Positions 26,100-35,810 of a stretch of DNA of 62,401 nt are shown one piece after another. Under the pieces are notes generated by a model. That model was not told the origin of the DNA, searched no databases, and worked only from the letters and a program-made list of their open reading frames with translations. Within the stretch, counting starts at the first letter, position 1, and every line of letters begins with the position of its first letter. The stretch comes from a virus, in IMG/VR virus record IMGVR_UViG_3300042885_000545, positions 1-62,401 of that record. One strand, given 5' to 3'. The position numbers and the translations under genes were made by a program.

Positions 26100-27104
26100 A
26101 TGGCGATTAAAAAACACGATTTTAAGTCCATTAAGGACAAATTCTCGACATCTGCAAAATACAAACCACAAAGGTTTTTCGACTTAGGTCCTGACTTTTT
26201 GGATGCTGTTGGTATTCCGGGACCGGCTATAGGACACTTAAATATGTTCTTGGGTCACTCAGATACAGGTAAAACAACTGCGTTGGTGAAATGTGCTGTT
26301 GATGCTCAGAAAAAACAAATATTACCGGTATTCATTATTACCGAACAAAAGTGGTCATTTGAACACGCAAAACTTATGGGTTTTGATTGTGAAGAAATGG
26401 TTGATGAAGAAACGGGTGAATTAGAATGGGACGGGTTCTACATCTTCAATAATAACTTTAGTTATATAGAACAAATTACAGATTACATTAATAGTTTACT
26501 TGACGCTCAAGAGAAAGGTGAATTAGATTATAGTTTATTGTTCTTATGGGATTCTGTTGGTTCAGTTCCTTGTAAAATGACTTTTGAAGGTAAAGGTGGT
26601 AAACAACATAACGCGGCGGCGTTGGCTGACAAAATTGGTATGGGTATCAATCAAAGAATATCGGGAAGTCGTAAAGCGGATTCTAAATATGAGAATACTT
26701 TGGTTATTGTTAACCAACCTTGGGTTGAACTTCCGGATAATCCATTTGGACAACCTAAAATTAAGGCTAAAGGTGGTGAGGCGATTTGGTTGAACTCCTC
26801 ATTAGTTTTCCGTTTCGGGAATGAAAAAGGTGCGGGAACAACAAAGATTACCGCGACTAAAGATAAAAGAACTATCAAATTTGCTGTGAGAACTAAAATC
26901 TCAGTAATGAAAAACCACATCAACGGATTGGGTTATGAAGATGGTAAGATTATTGTAACACCTCACGGATTCTTGGCAGGTAAAGAAACTACCGAAGAAA
27001 AAGCGTCTATTGAGAAATACAAAAAAGAATACTCTGAATATTGGAAGAATATCATCGGAACAGATGGTGATTACGATTTGAAAGAGGTAGAAGAAAAAGA
27101 GTAG
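26100..27104 (+). CDS. uvsX: UvsX/RecA-like recombinase
   Basis: 334 aa. Walker A is GHSDTGKT at 52-59, the catalytic-glutamate region is FIITEQ (E82), and Walker B is LLFLWDS (147-152). A further RecA-core block is the ADKIGMGINQRISG segment (near residues 179-192), followed by VIVNQPWVE (L2-like region) and KAKGGEAIWLNSS (the family's GG block). The length is between T4 UvsX (391) and RecA (about 350); the C-terminal region is short and acidic. It would promote strand exchange and recombination-dependent replication with the SSB encoded just upstream. A hairpin separates the two genes, perhaps to keep SSB in excess. Confidence 0.9.
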   Translation: MAIKKHDFKSIKDKFSTSAKYKPQRFFDLGPDFLDAVGIPGPAIGHLNMFLGHSDTGKTTALVKCAVDAQKKQILPVFIITEQKWSFEHAKLMGFDCEEMVDEETGELEWDGFYIFNNNFSYIEQITDYINSLLDAQEKGELDYSLLFLWDSVGSVPCKMTFEGKGGKQHNAAALADKIGMGINQRISGSRKADSKYENTLVIVNQPWVELPDNPFGQPKIKAKGGEAIWLNSSLVFRFGNEKGAGTTKITATKDKRTIKFAVRTKISVMKNHINGLGYEDGKIIVTPHGFLAGKETTEEKASIEKYKKEYSEYWKNIIGTDGDYDLKEVEEKE

Positions 27105-27126
27105 TAACGAATACAAACAAAAACAA

Positions 27127-28131
27127 GTGACTAAAACACTTTTGGTTGACGGAAACAATTTAGTAAAGATTGGATTCCACGGGGTTAAAGATTATTATCA
27201 CAATGGAAAACACATAGGTGCCTTATGGCACTTTGTGAATACCATTAGACGTTTCATAGACGAACAAGACTTTGATAAGGTTGTTGTTATGTGGGACGGT
27301 GATGATAACTCTTCGACTCGAAAACTTATTTATCCCCAATATAAAGAACAACGTAGAGACAGAGACAACGAGTATAAGTTAGATTCTTTCACTGAGCAGA
27401 AAGAAAGAATCAAACAATACTTGGAGGACTGTTATATAAGACAAATCAACGTAGATAATAACGAAGCAGATGATTTGATTGCTTACTACTGCCAAATCTC
27501 GGAGAACGAACAAAAGACCATCTATTCGGGGGATAAAGACCTTACCCAATTAATCTCGGATAAGGTATCGGTGTTTTATCCGAGAACCAAACAAACTTAT
27601 CACGTTGGAAGTAAAATCAAATGTGATTTTTACGAATTTCCGCATCAAAACATTAGAACTTATAAAATTTTATCGGGAGATAAATCGGATAATATTGATG
27701 GTATTTCAGGGTTGGGGGAGAAAACACTTATAAAGTTTTTTCCTGAGCTACTTGAAAAACCGGTTTCAATCACCGATATTTTAGAAAAGGCAGAAACTCT
27801 ACTAAAGGAGAATAAAGATAATAAGACATTACAAAATCTTTTATCCGGTAAAACTAAAAGTGGTGTTTATGGTGATGAATTTTTTGTGATAAATGAAAAA
27901 ATCATAAACTTATCAAACCCATTAATTACTGATGATGCTAAAGAACTTGTTGAATTGTATTATAAAGAAACTTTAGACCCTGATGGTAGGGGTCATAGAG
28001 GACTTATTAAGATGATGATGGAAGACGGGTTTTTTAAGTATCTACCAAAGGGGGATGATGCTTGGGTGAATTTTGTTAGACCCTTTATGAAATTAACAAG
28101 AAAAGAAAAAAGAAATTATAAAAACAATTAA
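27127..28131 (+). CDS. rnh: 5'-3' exonuclease / flap endonuclease (T4 RNase H-like)
   Basis: 334 aa, close to T4 RNase H (305 aa). Metal-binding acidic motifs appear in the usual order: LLVDGNN near residue 8, VVVMWDGDDN near 60, NNEADDLIAYY near 115, IYSGDKDL near 135, and the helix-hairpin-helix GDKSDNIDGISGLGEK near 185. It would remove RNA primers and flaps on the lagging strand. The start is the GTG at 27127, chosen because the conserved TLLVDGNN strand begins 3 residues later and no ATG lies in frame upstream. It follows UvsX by 22 bases. The symbol follows T4 usage. Confidence 0.85.
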   Translation: MTKTLLVDGNNLVKIGFHGVKDYYHNGKHIGALWHFVNTIRRFIDEQDFDKVVVMWDGDDNSSTRKLIYPQYKEQRRDRDNEYKLDSFTEQKERIKQYLEDCYIRQINVDNNEADDLIAYYCQISENEQKTIYSGDKDLTQLISDKVSVFYPRTKQTYHVGSKIKCDFYEFPHQNIRTYKILSGDKSDNIDGISGLGEKTLIKFFPELLEKPVSITDILEKAETLLKENKDNKTLQNLLSGKTKSGVYGDEFFVINEKIINLSNPLITDDAKELVELYYKETLDPDGRGHRGLIKMMMEDGFFKYLPKGDDAWVNFVRPFMKLTRKEKRNYKNN

Positions 28132-28139
28132 CTAAAGCT

Positions 28140-28592
28140 ATGAAAGACCAAGAATCGGTAAAATTAGAATTCTTAATGATGGTAAATGATAACATCATTG
28201 TGCAAAGATTTTTTAACGTGAGAGAGTTCAATAATGAGGGTAAAAACTCTTTGGAACTTTACGAATTACTTCGTGAATTTAAAGACGACATTCAAAAACA
28301 ATTGTCGTTGAAAACCGTAACGTATATGACGGATAATCTGTACGAAATTATTAACAATCCGGCTATTTTGGAAACGTCTAATACGGACGGTCCGGAGTAC
28401 TTTAACATCTTCATCAAACAAAATGATGTGACAATTTGTCATAGACAGGTGGACGCAAAAGTATACCCTCCAAAGATAAGATATACTGTGGATGTACGCC
28501 CACACCTAAAAAACCTATTGATGAACTTGACTGACATCTTTTCATCTAAAAATTTAACAAAAAAATATCTAGATGTTACCCTAAGTGTGTAG
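28140..28592 (+). CDS. hypothetical protein of the replication block, 150 aa
   Basis: Not recognised. It looks like an alpha/beta soluble protein: VKLEFLMMVNDNIIVQRFF (8-26), an ELYELLREFKDDIQKQL helix, EYFNIFIKQNDVTICH and YPPKIRYTVDVRPHLKNLL. It starts 8 bases after the exonuclease stop and lies directly upstream of the helicase gene. A helicase loader or accessory protein (as gp59 in T4) would suit the place, but no gp59 signature is visible, so this is only a positional guess. Next to the stop begins a TATTTATT element. Confidence 0.6.
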   Translation: MKDQESVKLEFLMMVNDNIIVQRFFNVREFNNEGKNSLELYELLREFKDDIQKQLSLKTVTYMTDNLYEIINNPAILETSNTDGPEYFNIFIKQNDVTICHRQVDAKVYPPKIRYTVDVRPHLKNLLMNLTDIFSSKNLTKKYLDVTLSV

Positions 28593-28600
28593 TATTTATT
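28593..28600 (+). promoter_or_regulatory. TATTTATT motif before the helicase gene
   Basis: It starts at the base after the TAG at 28590-28592 and ends 22 bases before the ATG at 28623. AGTGTG on its left and TACACT on its right can pair weakly. This is the only such element inside the replication block, so it may be fortuitous or may reinforce helicase and NrdBA expression late. Confidence 0.35.
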
Positions 28601-28622
28601 ATTACACTAAAAGAAAAAATAT

Positions 28623-30005
28623 ATGGCGTCAAACAAAAATTTCGAGTATCTAGGTAGCACCTTTCAGATACAATTACTAAACCAAATCATTATCGACAAA
28701 GACTTTTCACGGTCAATTATAGATGTGATTGAAACAAGTTATTTTGAGAATAAATATTTCAAATTAATCATCCAAATGATTAAGGAGTATTATACAAAAT
28801 ACGAACACACACCAACCTTTGACACATTAGAACAAATTACAAAATCTGAGATACAACAACCTCTAGCAGCAAAAATAATTATTGATACCCTTACAAAAGT
28901 TAAGGAGTCTACGCTTGAAGGGGCTGAGTTTGTGCAAGAAAAATCGATGAAGTTCTGTAAACAACAGGAGTTACAGAAAGTAATGGTTAAAGCTCAAAAA
29001 ATCATCGACACTGGTGAATTTGAGAGTTACGACACATTAGAAGAGATGGTGAGTAAAGCTCTTCAGGTTGGGGAACACGATAAGGGAACGGAAAGTGTTT
29101 TCAGCAATTTAGATGATGTTCTAAACGAGGATTATCGTCATCCGATACCAATGGGTATTCCGGGGATAGATAGACTCTTAAAAGGAGGGTTGGCTAAAGG
29201 TGAAATCGGTGTTATTTTAGCACCAACAGGTGTAGGTAAATCTACTTTACTTACAAAAATCTCAAATCACGCATTTAATTTGGGATATAATGTGTTACAA
29301 ATATTCTTTGAGGATAACCCAAAGATTATTCAACGTAAACACATTACATTATGGACAAAAATCCATCCGGATGAATTGTCTATTAGAAAAGATGAAGTAA
29401 TAACTAAAGTTCAAGAAATTAAGGAAAAAATGCCTAATGAATTGATACTTAAAAAACTTCCATCCGATACTGTAACAATGATGCAGATTAAGAATCAAAT
29501 CAGAAAAATGATTTCAGAAGGAATCAAAATTGATATGGTATTATTGGACTACATTGACTGTGTGGTACCGGATAAAAACTTGGGGGATGAATGGAAATCT
29601 GAAGGGTCTGTGATGAGAGGTTTTGAATCTATGTGTCACGAACTTGATTTGGTAGGATGGACAGCGACTCAGGGTAATAGAAGTTCAATATCGTCTGATG
29701 TTGTTACAACCGACCAAATGGGTGGGTCTATTAAAAAAGCACAGGTTGGACACGTAATCATTTCCGTGGCTAAATCTTTACAACAAAAAGAAATGAAATT
29801 AGCAACAATCGCAATTACTAAATCACGGATTGGTGATGATGGTGTTGTCTTTGAGAATTGTAAATTTGACAATGGTATGTTGGAGATTGATACTGAAAGT
29901 TCAGTAACATTCTTAGGATTAGAAGAACAAACCGAAGAAAGAAATAGACAAAGAATCAAAGACTTGTTAGACAAGAGAAAAGAAAAAAACCAACAACAAA
30001 ATTAA
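28623..30005 (+). CDS. replicative DNA helicase (DnaB/gp41-like)
   Basis: 460 aa. The N-terminal helical domain (about 1-150) is followed by the RecA-type core: GIPGIDRLLKGGLAKGE (178-194), Walker A PTGVGKST (201-208), FFEDNP (near 230), Walker B MVLLDYIDC (near 308-316), and TATQGNRS (near 343-350, motif H3-like). The length fits T4 gp41 (475 aa). It would be the ring helicase at the phage fork. No primase gene is visible in the window, so that function must lie elsewhere. It is followed after 6 bases by nrdB. Confidence 0.9.
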   Translation: MASNKNFEYLGSTFQIQLLNQIIIDKDFSRSIIDVIETSYFENKYFKLIIQMIKEYYTKYEHTPTFDTLEQITKSEIQQPLAAKIIIDTLTKVKESTLEGAEFVQEKSMKFCKQQELQKVMVKAQKIIDTGEFESYDTLEEMVSKALQVGEHDKGTESVFSNLDDVLNEDYRHPIPMGIPGIDRLLKGGLAKGEIGVILAPTGVGKSTLLTKISNHAFNLGYNVLQIFFEDNPKIIQRKHITLWTKIHPDELSIRKDEVITKVQEIKEKMPNELILKKLPSDTVTMMQIKNQIRKMISEGIKIDMVLLDYIDCVVPDKNLGDEWKSEGSVMRGFESMCHELDLVGWTATQGNRSSISSDVVTTDQMGGSIKKAQVGHVIISVAKSLQQKEMKLATIAITKSRIGDDGVVFENCKFDNGMLEIDTESSVTFLGLEEQTEERNRQRIKDLLDKRKEKNQQQN

Positions 30006-30011
30006 TTTAAA

Positions 30012-30962
30012 ATGAAAGAAAAAATATTAGAACCGAATAATGACCGATTCGTTATCTTCCCTATAGAACATAACGATATATGGGAATTTTATAAACAACA
30101 CCAAGCCGCGTTTTGGACGGCAGAAGAAGTGGATTTATCTAACGATATTAGAGATTGGGAAAATCTATCTGATAATGAGAGGTTCTTCCTTAAAAATGTA
30201 TTAGCGTTCTTTGCGGCGTCTGATGGTATTGTTAATGAAAACTTGGCTGAGAATTTCTTAAAAGAAGTTCAATATGCTGAAGCAAAGTTCTTCTACGGAT
30301 TCCAAATTATGATGGAGAACATTCACTCATTAATGTATTCATTATTGATTGATACTTACGTATCTGACGAGAAAGAAAAGGATGAATGTTTTCACGCAAT
30401 TGACAGATTACCTGCCGTTCAAAAGAAAGCTAAATGGGCTCTTGATTGGATTGAAAACTCTTCATTTCAAGAAAGATTAGTGGCGTTTGCGGCGGTTGAA
30501 GGTATATTCTTCTCCGGTTCATTCTGTTCTATCTTTTGGATGAAATCAAGAGGAATTATGCAAGGATTGTGTAACGCTAATAGTCTTATTTTTAAAGATG
30601 AAAACTTACACTGTGATTTTGCTATCCATTTGATTAACAATCACGTTGAGAACAAACCAACAGAGAAAAGAATTAAAGAAATTTTATTATCTGCGTTAGA
30701 GATTGAAAAAGAGTTTATTACTGAGTCATTACCTGTATCTTTAATAGGTATGAATTCAAATTTGATGAAACAATATCTTGAATTTGTAACTGACGGACTA
30801 TTAGTTAAGTTTGGATGTAAGAAACATTTTAATGTGGAACAACCATTCAAATTTATGGAACAAATAGCTGTCGAGACAAAGGGTAATTTCTTTGAGTCAA
30901 GAACTATGGAATACCAAAAGGCGAAATTAGGTGAGTCATTAACATTTACAGAAGATTTTTAA
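30012..30962 (+). CDS. nrdB: class I ribonucleotide reductase beta subunit
   Basis: 316 aa. Diiron ligands and radical site are present: D41 in the AEEVD block, E102 and H105 in MMENIH, and Y109, which aligns with the radical tyrosine (E. coli Y122). A second ligand pair is supplied by the [10 protein letters not shown] and DENLHCDFA blocks further on. So this should be a canonical tyrosyl-radical enzyme that, with NrdA, makes deoxynucleotides for phage replication. It starts 6 bases after the helicase stop and ends 3 bases before nrdA, in the order nrdB-nrdA, the reverse of the E. coli order. Confidence 0.93.
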   Translation: MKEKILEPNNDRFVIFPIEHNDIWEFYKQHQAAFWTAEEVDLSNDIRDWENLSDNERFFLKNVLAFFAASDGIVNENLAENFLKEVQYAEAKFFYGFQIMMENIHSLMYSLLIDTYVSDEKEKDECFHAIDRLPAVQKKAKWALDWIENSSFQERLVAFAAVEGIFFSGSFCSIFWMKSRGIMQGLCNANSLIFKDENLHCDFAIHLINNHVENKPTEKRIKEILLSALEIEKEFITESLPVSLIGMNSNLMKQYLEFVTDGLLVKFGCKKHFNVEQPFKFMEQIAVETKGNFFESRTMEYQKAKLGESLTFTEDF

Positions 30963-30965
30963 AAT

Positions 30966-33380
30966 ATGATGTCATTAAAGATAAAAAAAAGAGGGGGTGA
31001 CGAGGTGTCGTTTAACCCCCAAAAAATATACAGTCGAGTAAAAAGAGCTGCTAAAGGGTTAAACGTTAATGCTGATGAGGTATTCATTAAGGTGATTACT
31101 TCTGTTCCGACTGAAGGTGTGATTACCACAAAAGAGTTAGATAAATTGGTTTACGAGATTGCTGCGGCTTATACCGGTAGTCATCACGATTATTCAAGAT
31201 TGGCTTCTTCGGTGGCTATTTCTGCGTATCATAAAGAAACTGACGAAAGTTTCTGTAATACTATGAAACGTTTACACGAGGATGGAGTTATTAATGACAT
31301 ATTAATTGATACTATTAACGAATATGGTTGGGGGGATATTGATTCTGTAATAAATCACGAGAATGATTACAATTTTGATTATTTTGCGTGGAAATCATTA
31401 CAGGAAATGTATTTGTTGAAGACTCCACAAGGTGTTGTTGTTGAAAGACCGCAACATATGTATATGAGAGTTGCTTTATGGGTTACTAAATCATTTGAAG
31501 AGGCGGTTGAATACTACAATTCGTTATCAAATCAACTTATCTCTCCGGCAACCCCAATTATGATTAATGCGGGAACTAAAACACCTCAATTAGCGTCCTG
31601 TGTGTTGAAATACAATAACGGGGATTCAAGACAAGGTTTATTAGACACCTTTAATGATATTTCAACGTATTCATCAGATGCTGCAGGTATTGGATTATGT
31701 ATGTCTAACATTCGTAGTAAAGAGAGTCGTATTAACTCATCAGGTGGATTTGCCGGTGGTTTATTGAAATACCTAAAGATTGTTAACGAAGGACTGAGAT
31801 TCTTTAATCAACAAGGTAGAAGACCGGGTAGCGCCGCCATCTACATAGAACCTTGGCATAAAGACATTATGGACTTACTTGAAATCAAAAAGAATACAGG
31901 TGCTGAGGAGTTGAGAGCAAAAGATTTGTTTACGTCAATTTGGTTACCGGACAACTTTATGAACGCGGTTAAGAACAATGATGATTGGTACTTATTCTGC
32001 CCTAACGACATTGTTAAAGCGGGTATTAAACCATTACAAGAGGCTTACGGTGATGAGTATGAATCAAACTACAACAAAGCGGTTGAACTTGGTTTAGGTA
32101 AGAAAGTGAAAGCTCAGACAATTTGGAATAAAATTATTGAATCTCAGGTTGAAACCGGAGTTCCTTACTTATGTTCTAAAGATAGTGCAAACAGAAAAAC
32201 AAACCATCAAAACATTGGGGTGATTAAACAATCTAACCTATGTAATGAGATTTACCAATATACTGATGAAAACACCACAGCAATCTGTACATTATCATCT
32301 ATGGTATTGAAAAACTTTATTATTAAAGGTGAGTTTGATTTCAAGTTACTTTACAGTGAGGTTAGAAAGGTTGTTAGAGCACTTAACAAAGTTGTTGACA
32401 TTAATAGTTACTCAACTGAACAAGGTAGAAAAGGTGGTTTAGAACAAAGAGCGATTGCGATTGGAACTCAAGGTCTTGCTGACGTATTCTTCTTAATGGA
32501 TTATATCTTCACGACTGAAGAGGCAAAACAATTAAACAAAGAAATTTTTGAAACAATCTATTTTGCTGCAATCACCGAAAGTATGAACTTATGTAAAACA
32601 GGTGAATACAAACCATATAAATTCTTTAAAGGGTCACCAATGTCAAAAGGGATATTTCAATTTGATATGTGGGGATTAGATTACGAAGGATTAGGTAGAA
32701 TGTGGGATTGGGACTCACTTAAATTAGAGGTGTCCAACCACGGGGTTTGTAACTCATTATTTACGGCTCAGATGCCGGTAGCATCTTCGGCTAAAATCAC
32801 AGGTTCATTTGAAATGACAGAACCGGCTCACTCGGCATTATTTAATCGTCGTGTGGTTGGGGGAGAAATTTTAATTGTTAATAAATACTTAATTAACGAT
32901 TTTGAAAAGTTAGGTGTTTGGTGTGAGGATTTAAAAAATGAAATCATAATGAATGAAGGTTCTGTTCAAAACATTAACTTTAATCATTATTTGGACACGG
33001 AAGATAAGAATTACAATAAAAAGGTAAAAAGAATTGAACATTTAATTCCTAAATATAGAACAATTTGGGAAATATCTCAAAGAGAACTTATTGATATGGC
33101 GGCTGACAGAGCACCATTTATTGACCAATCACAGTCGATGAATATCTATATGTCTGAACCAACATTATCAAAGATTTCATCATCTCACTTCCATTCTTGG
33201 GGTAAAGGATTAAAAACTCTTTGTTACTATGTTAGAACAAAAGCAATATCAACCGGGGCAAAACATTTGGCAGTTGATATTACAAAAGTACAACAACCAA
33301 AGACTATTGAAAAACCAACGGTAGATTTAACACAAAAACCTACTGACACAGAATTTGAGTGTTTTGGGTGTGGTTCTTAA
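30966..33380 (+). CDS. nrdA: class I ribonucleotide reductase alpha subunit
   Basis: 804 aa. The N-terminus is an ATP-cone (FNPQKIYSRVKRAAKG near 16-31, then ELDKLVYEI). The catalytic core has PQLASCVL (redox cysteine), the active-site NLCNEI (C near 425, with the glutamate two residues on) and ICTLSSMVL (second redox cysteine). The C-terminus ends CFGCGS, a C-x-x-C pair (C799 and C802) that passes electrons to the active site. All parts needed for activity and allosteric control are visible. Two ATG codons in tandem start the gene (30966 or 30969). A strong TTCG-loop terminator follows. Confidence 0.93.
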   Translation: MMSLKIKKRGGDEVSFNPQKIYSRVKRAAKGLNVNADEVFIKVITSVPTEGVITTKELDKLVYEIAAAYTGSHHDYSRLASSVAISAYHKETDESFCNTMKRLHEDGVINDILIDTINEYGWGDIDSVINHENDYNFDYFAWKSLQEMYLLKTPQGVVVERPQHMYMRVALWVTKSFEEAVEYYNSLSNQLISPATPIMINAGTKTPQLASCVLKYNNGDSRQGLLDTFNDISTYSSDAAGIGLCMSNIRSKESRINSSGGFAGGLLKYLKIVNEGLRFFNQQGRRPGSAAIYIEPWHKDIMDLLEIKKNTGAEELRAKDLFTSIWLPDNFMNAVKNNDDWYLFCPNDIVKAGIKPLQEAYGDEYESNYNKAVELGLGKKVKAQTIWNKIIESQVETGVPYLCSKDSANRKTNHQNIGVIKQSNLCNEIYQYTDENTTAICTLSSMVLKNFIIKGEFDFKLLYSEVRKVVRALNKVVDINSYSTEQGRKGGLEQRAIAIGTQGLADVFFLMDYIFTTEEAKQLNKEIFETIYFAAITESMNLCKTGEYKPYKFFKGSPMSKGIFQFDMWGLDYEGLGRMWDWDSLKLEVSNHGVCNSLFTAQMPVASSAKITGSFEMTEPAHSALFNRRVVGGEILIVNKYLINDFEKLGVWCEDLKNEIIMNEGSVQNINFNHYLDTEDKNYNKKVKRIEHLIPKYRTIWEISQRELIDMAADRAPFIDQSQSMNIYMSEPTLSKISSSHFHSWGKGLKTLCYYVRTKAISTGAKHLAVDITKVQQPKTIEKPTVDLTQKPTDTEFECFGCGS

Positions 33381-33404
33381 TTAAATTAAAATAATTATAA
33401 CAAT

Positions 33405-33430
33405 AATCACGACTTCGGTCGTGATTTTTT
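33405..33430 (+). terminator. TTCG-tetraloop intrinsic terminator after nrdA
   Basis: AATCACGAC (33405-33413) pairs with GTCGTGATT (33418-33426) around TTCG, followed by T's to 33430. It closes the replication and nucleotide block. Confidence 0.92.
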
Positions 33431-33439
33431 ATTTTACTC

Positions 33440-33447
33440 TATTTATA
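33440..33447 (+). promoter_or_regulatory. TATTTATA motif before the gp25-like gene
   Basis: Exact octamer 30 bases before the ATG at 33478 and 9 bases behind the terminator T run. Confidence 0.55.
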
Positions 33448-33466
33448 AGAAATAATTACGACACTA

Positions 33467-33474
33467 TATTTATA
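33467..33474 (+). promoter_or_regulatory. second TATTTATA motif, 3 bases from the start codon
   Basis: Exact octamer with only GTT between it and the ATG at 33478. Two motifs 27 bases apart recur as before the chaperone gene at 9240. Confidence 0.4.
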
Positions 33475-33477
33475 GTT

Positions 33478-33936
33478 ATGGCAGATGGAACAACATATGG
33501 TTTAACTTTTCCTTTCAGAGAATCTTTTGATGGGAAATACTTAGATTTATCAGATTATAATGACCAAGAGATTAGGTCTAACTTAATACACCTTTTATTA
33601 ACAAGAAAAGGTAGTAGATATTATTTACCGGATTTTGGGACAAGATTATATGAGTTTATTTTTGAACCATTAGATGGTCCAACATTTTCAGAAATAGAAT
33701 CTGAAATACGAGAATCCGCGGGAAACTATTTACCGGGGATAACAATAACTAACATTAGTGTCCAAGCCGCCTCAGAGGGTAGTGAAGATAAAGGTAGTTA
33801 TATAAATGATAACGATGAGAGAATATTTCGGGTACCAAATATGTCGAATAAAGAACATACAGCGAAAGTTAAGATTGATTACACCATCAACAATGATGTG
33901 TTTAATAGTAGTGACTTTGTAATTATTAATATATAA
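33478..33936 (+). CDS. baseplate wedge protein (gp25-like)
   Basis: 152 aa (T4 gp25: 132 aa). The gp25/IraD core is clear: LTFPFRES (9-16), IRSNLIHLLLTRKGSRYYLPDFGTRLYEFIFEP spread over residues 31-63, and the IESEIRESAGNYLPGI helix and turn (71-86). The protein forms part of the inner baseplate ring that nucleates the sheath. I place the start at ATG 33478; the longer frame back to GTG 33421 would begin inside the terminator hairpin and add a non-homologous hydrophobic leader. Next gene follows 4 bases after the stop. Confidence 0.88.
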   Translation: MADGTTYGLTFPFRESFDGKYLDLSDYNDQEIRSNLIHLLLTRKGSRYYLPDFGTRLYEFIFEPLDGPTFSEIESEIRESAGNYLPGITITNISVQAASEGSEDKGSYINDNDERIFRVPNMSNKEHTAKVKIDYTINNDVFNSSDFVIINI

Positions 33937-33940
33937 AATT

Positions 33941-35779
33941 ATGGCAAACAAGAAAATTTCCTACACAACAAGGGATTTCCAATCAATCAGAACTGAGTTA
34001 ATTAACTTCACTAAAACGTATTATCCGGACACGATTCAAAACTTCAATGACGCGTCTGTTTTTTCTGTATTATTAGATTTGAACGCTGCGGTAACGGATA
34101 ACTTACAATTTAACATTGATAGAAGTATTCAAGAGACAGTTCTTCAATATGCTCAACAAAGGTCGTCAGTTTTTAATATAGCAAAAACTTATGGATTAAA
34201 AGTTCCGGGTATGAGACCATCGGTTGCTTTAGTTGATTTTTCAATTACAGTTCCTGCTTTTGGGGATAAAGAAGATTTACGATATTGTGGTATTCTAAGA
34301 AGAGGGTCACAAGTTAATGGTGCCGGACAAGTCTTTGAAACTGTATATGATATTGATTTCTCATCACCTATTAATGGTGAAGGTTTTCCAAATAGACTAA
34401 AAATACCTAATTTTGATTCAAATAATAAATTATTAAACTATACAATTACTAAACGAGAAACTGTTGTTAATGGAACAACAAAAGTGTTTAAAAAAGTAAT
34501 AACACCTAATGATGTTAGACCTTTTTATGAATTATTTTTACCGGACAAGAATGTATTGGGTATAACTAGTGTTTTGTTGAAAGATAGTACACAGTATACT
34601 AATATACCGTCAGTTCAGGAGTTCTTAGGGTTAGATAATAGATGGTATGAAGTGGATGCTTTGGCGGAAGATAGAGTATTTGTAGAAGACCCAACAAAAG
34701 TATCGGATTCTCCGGGGATTAAAGTGGGGAAATACATTCAAACAAGTACTAAGTTTATTAGTGAATTTACACCTGAAGGATTTTTAAAAATTACTTTTGG
34801 GGGTGGTTCACAATCTGCGGACGAACAGTTAAGAGAGTTTGCAAGAGATGGTTATCAATTAAATCTATATAAGTATTCCAACAACTTAGCGTTAGGTAGT
34901 ACTTTAAAACCAAATACAACACTATTCATACAATATAGAGTTGGTGGTGGTGTAGGTAGTAATATTGGTGTAAATTCAATTACTCAAATAGGTACAGTAT
35001 CATTCTTTGTGAACGGACCATCAGATAGTATTAACACAACTGTAGTAAATTCATTAAGATGTACAAACGTAACCGCAGCGATTGGGGGAGCTAATTACCC
35101 AACAACTGAAGAAGTTAGAAATTTAGTTTCATATAATTTCTCATCACAAAAAAGAGCGGTAACCGTAAATGATTACGATTCAATAATCCGAACAATGCCT
35201 TCACAATTTGGAGCTCCGGCAAAAGTATCAATAACGGAAAACAATAATAAAATTATTGTCCAAATGTTGTCGTATGATGAAACAGGTAGACTAACAGAGG
35301 TAATTTCAAACACTTTAAAGAATAATGTTGCAAATTATTTATCAAACTATCGTATGATAAATGATTATGTGTCAATACAAAGTGCTAACGTTATTGATTT
35401 AGGATTTAATATTGATGTTGTTTTAGATAATACACAAAACCAAGGAACAGTTATTTCTCAAATCATTACGATTGTTTCGGAATATTTTAATCCGGAAAAT
35501 AGACAAATGGGTGAAAATGTTAATATTTCTGAATTAAGAAGATTAATACAAAGTGAAAACGGGGTAATTTCATTATCCGATATTCAAGTCTTTAATAAAG
35601 TTGGTGGACAGTATTCATCATCTCAAACATCTCAACGATATATTGACAGTACAACTTATCAGATAGGGTTAATTGATGATACAATCTTTGCGGAACCAAA
35701 CCAAACTTACCAAATAAAATATGCAAACAAAGATATAAACATTAGAGTTAAAAATTTAAAAACGGTTAATTTCTCTTGA
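33941..35779 (+). CDS. baseplate wedge protein (gp6/gpJ-like)
   Basis: 612 aa, close to T4 gp6 (660 aa). Family features are YTTRDFQSIRTELINF near the N-terminus, DASVFSVLLDLNAAVTDNLQFNIDRS (near 38-63, written here only in outline), RRGSQV, and in the second half PTTEEVRNLVSYNFSSQKRAVTVNDYDSIIRTMP (about 385-418), the 'gpJ' block that precedes the C-terminal domain. gp6 dimers form the backbone of the iris-like wedge ring. The gene order gp25-gp6 is the usual one in contractile injection systems. Next to it, 31 bases downstream, comes the hydrolase gene. Confidence 0.87.
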   Translation: MANKKISYTTRDFQSIRTELINFTKTYYPDTIQNFNDASVFSVLLDLNAAVTDNLQFNIDRSIQETVLQYAQQRSSVFNIAKTYGLKVPGMRPSVALVDFSITVPAFGDKEDLRYCGILRRGSQVNGAGQVFETVYDIDFSSPINGEGFPNRLKIPNFDSNNKLLNYTITKRETVVNGTTKVFKKVITPNDVRPFYELFLPDKNVLGITSVLLKDSTQYTNIPSVQEFLGLDNRWYEVDALAEDRVFVEDPTKVSDSPGIKVGKYIQTSTKFISEFTPEGFLKITFGGGSQSADEQLREFARDGYQLNLYKYSNNLALGSTLKPNTTLFIQYRVGGGVGSNIGVNSITQIGTVSFFVNGPSDSINTTVVNSLRCTNVTAAIGGANYPTTEEVRNLVSYNFSSQKRAVTVNDYDSIIRTMPSQFGAPAKVSITENNNKIIVQMLSYDETGRLTEVISNTLKNNVANYLSNYRMINDYVSIQSANVIDLGFNIDVVLDNTQNQGTVISQIITIVSEYFNPENRQMGENVNISELRRLIQSENGVISLSDIQVFNKVGGQYSSSQTSQRYIDSTTYQIGLIDDTIFAEPNQTYQIKYANKDINIRVKNLKTVNFS

Positions 35780-35810
35780 TAATTTAATCGGTATTCTCTA
35801 TTTTTAATAA

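Noticed and set aside
33421-33477. Longer gp25-like ORF from GTG 33421
   Set aside because: It begins within the 3' arm of the intrinsic terminator and adds a hydrophobic leader without family similarity; ATG 33478 sits behind two promoter motifs and gives the normal gp25 start.
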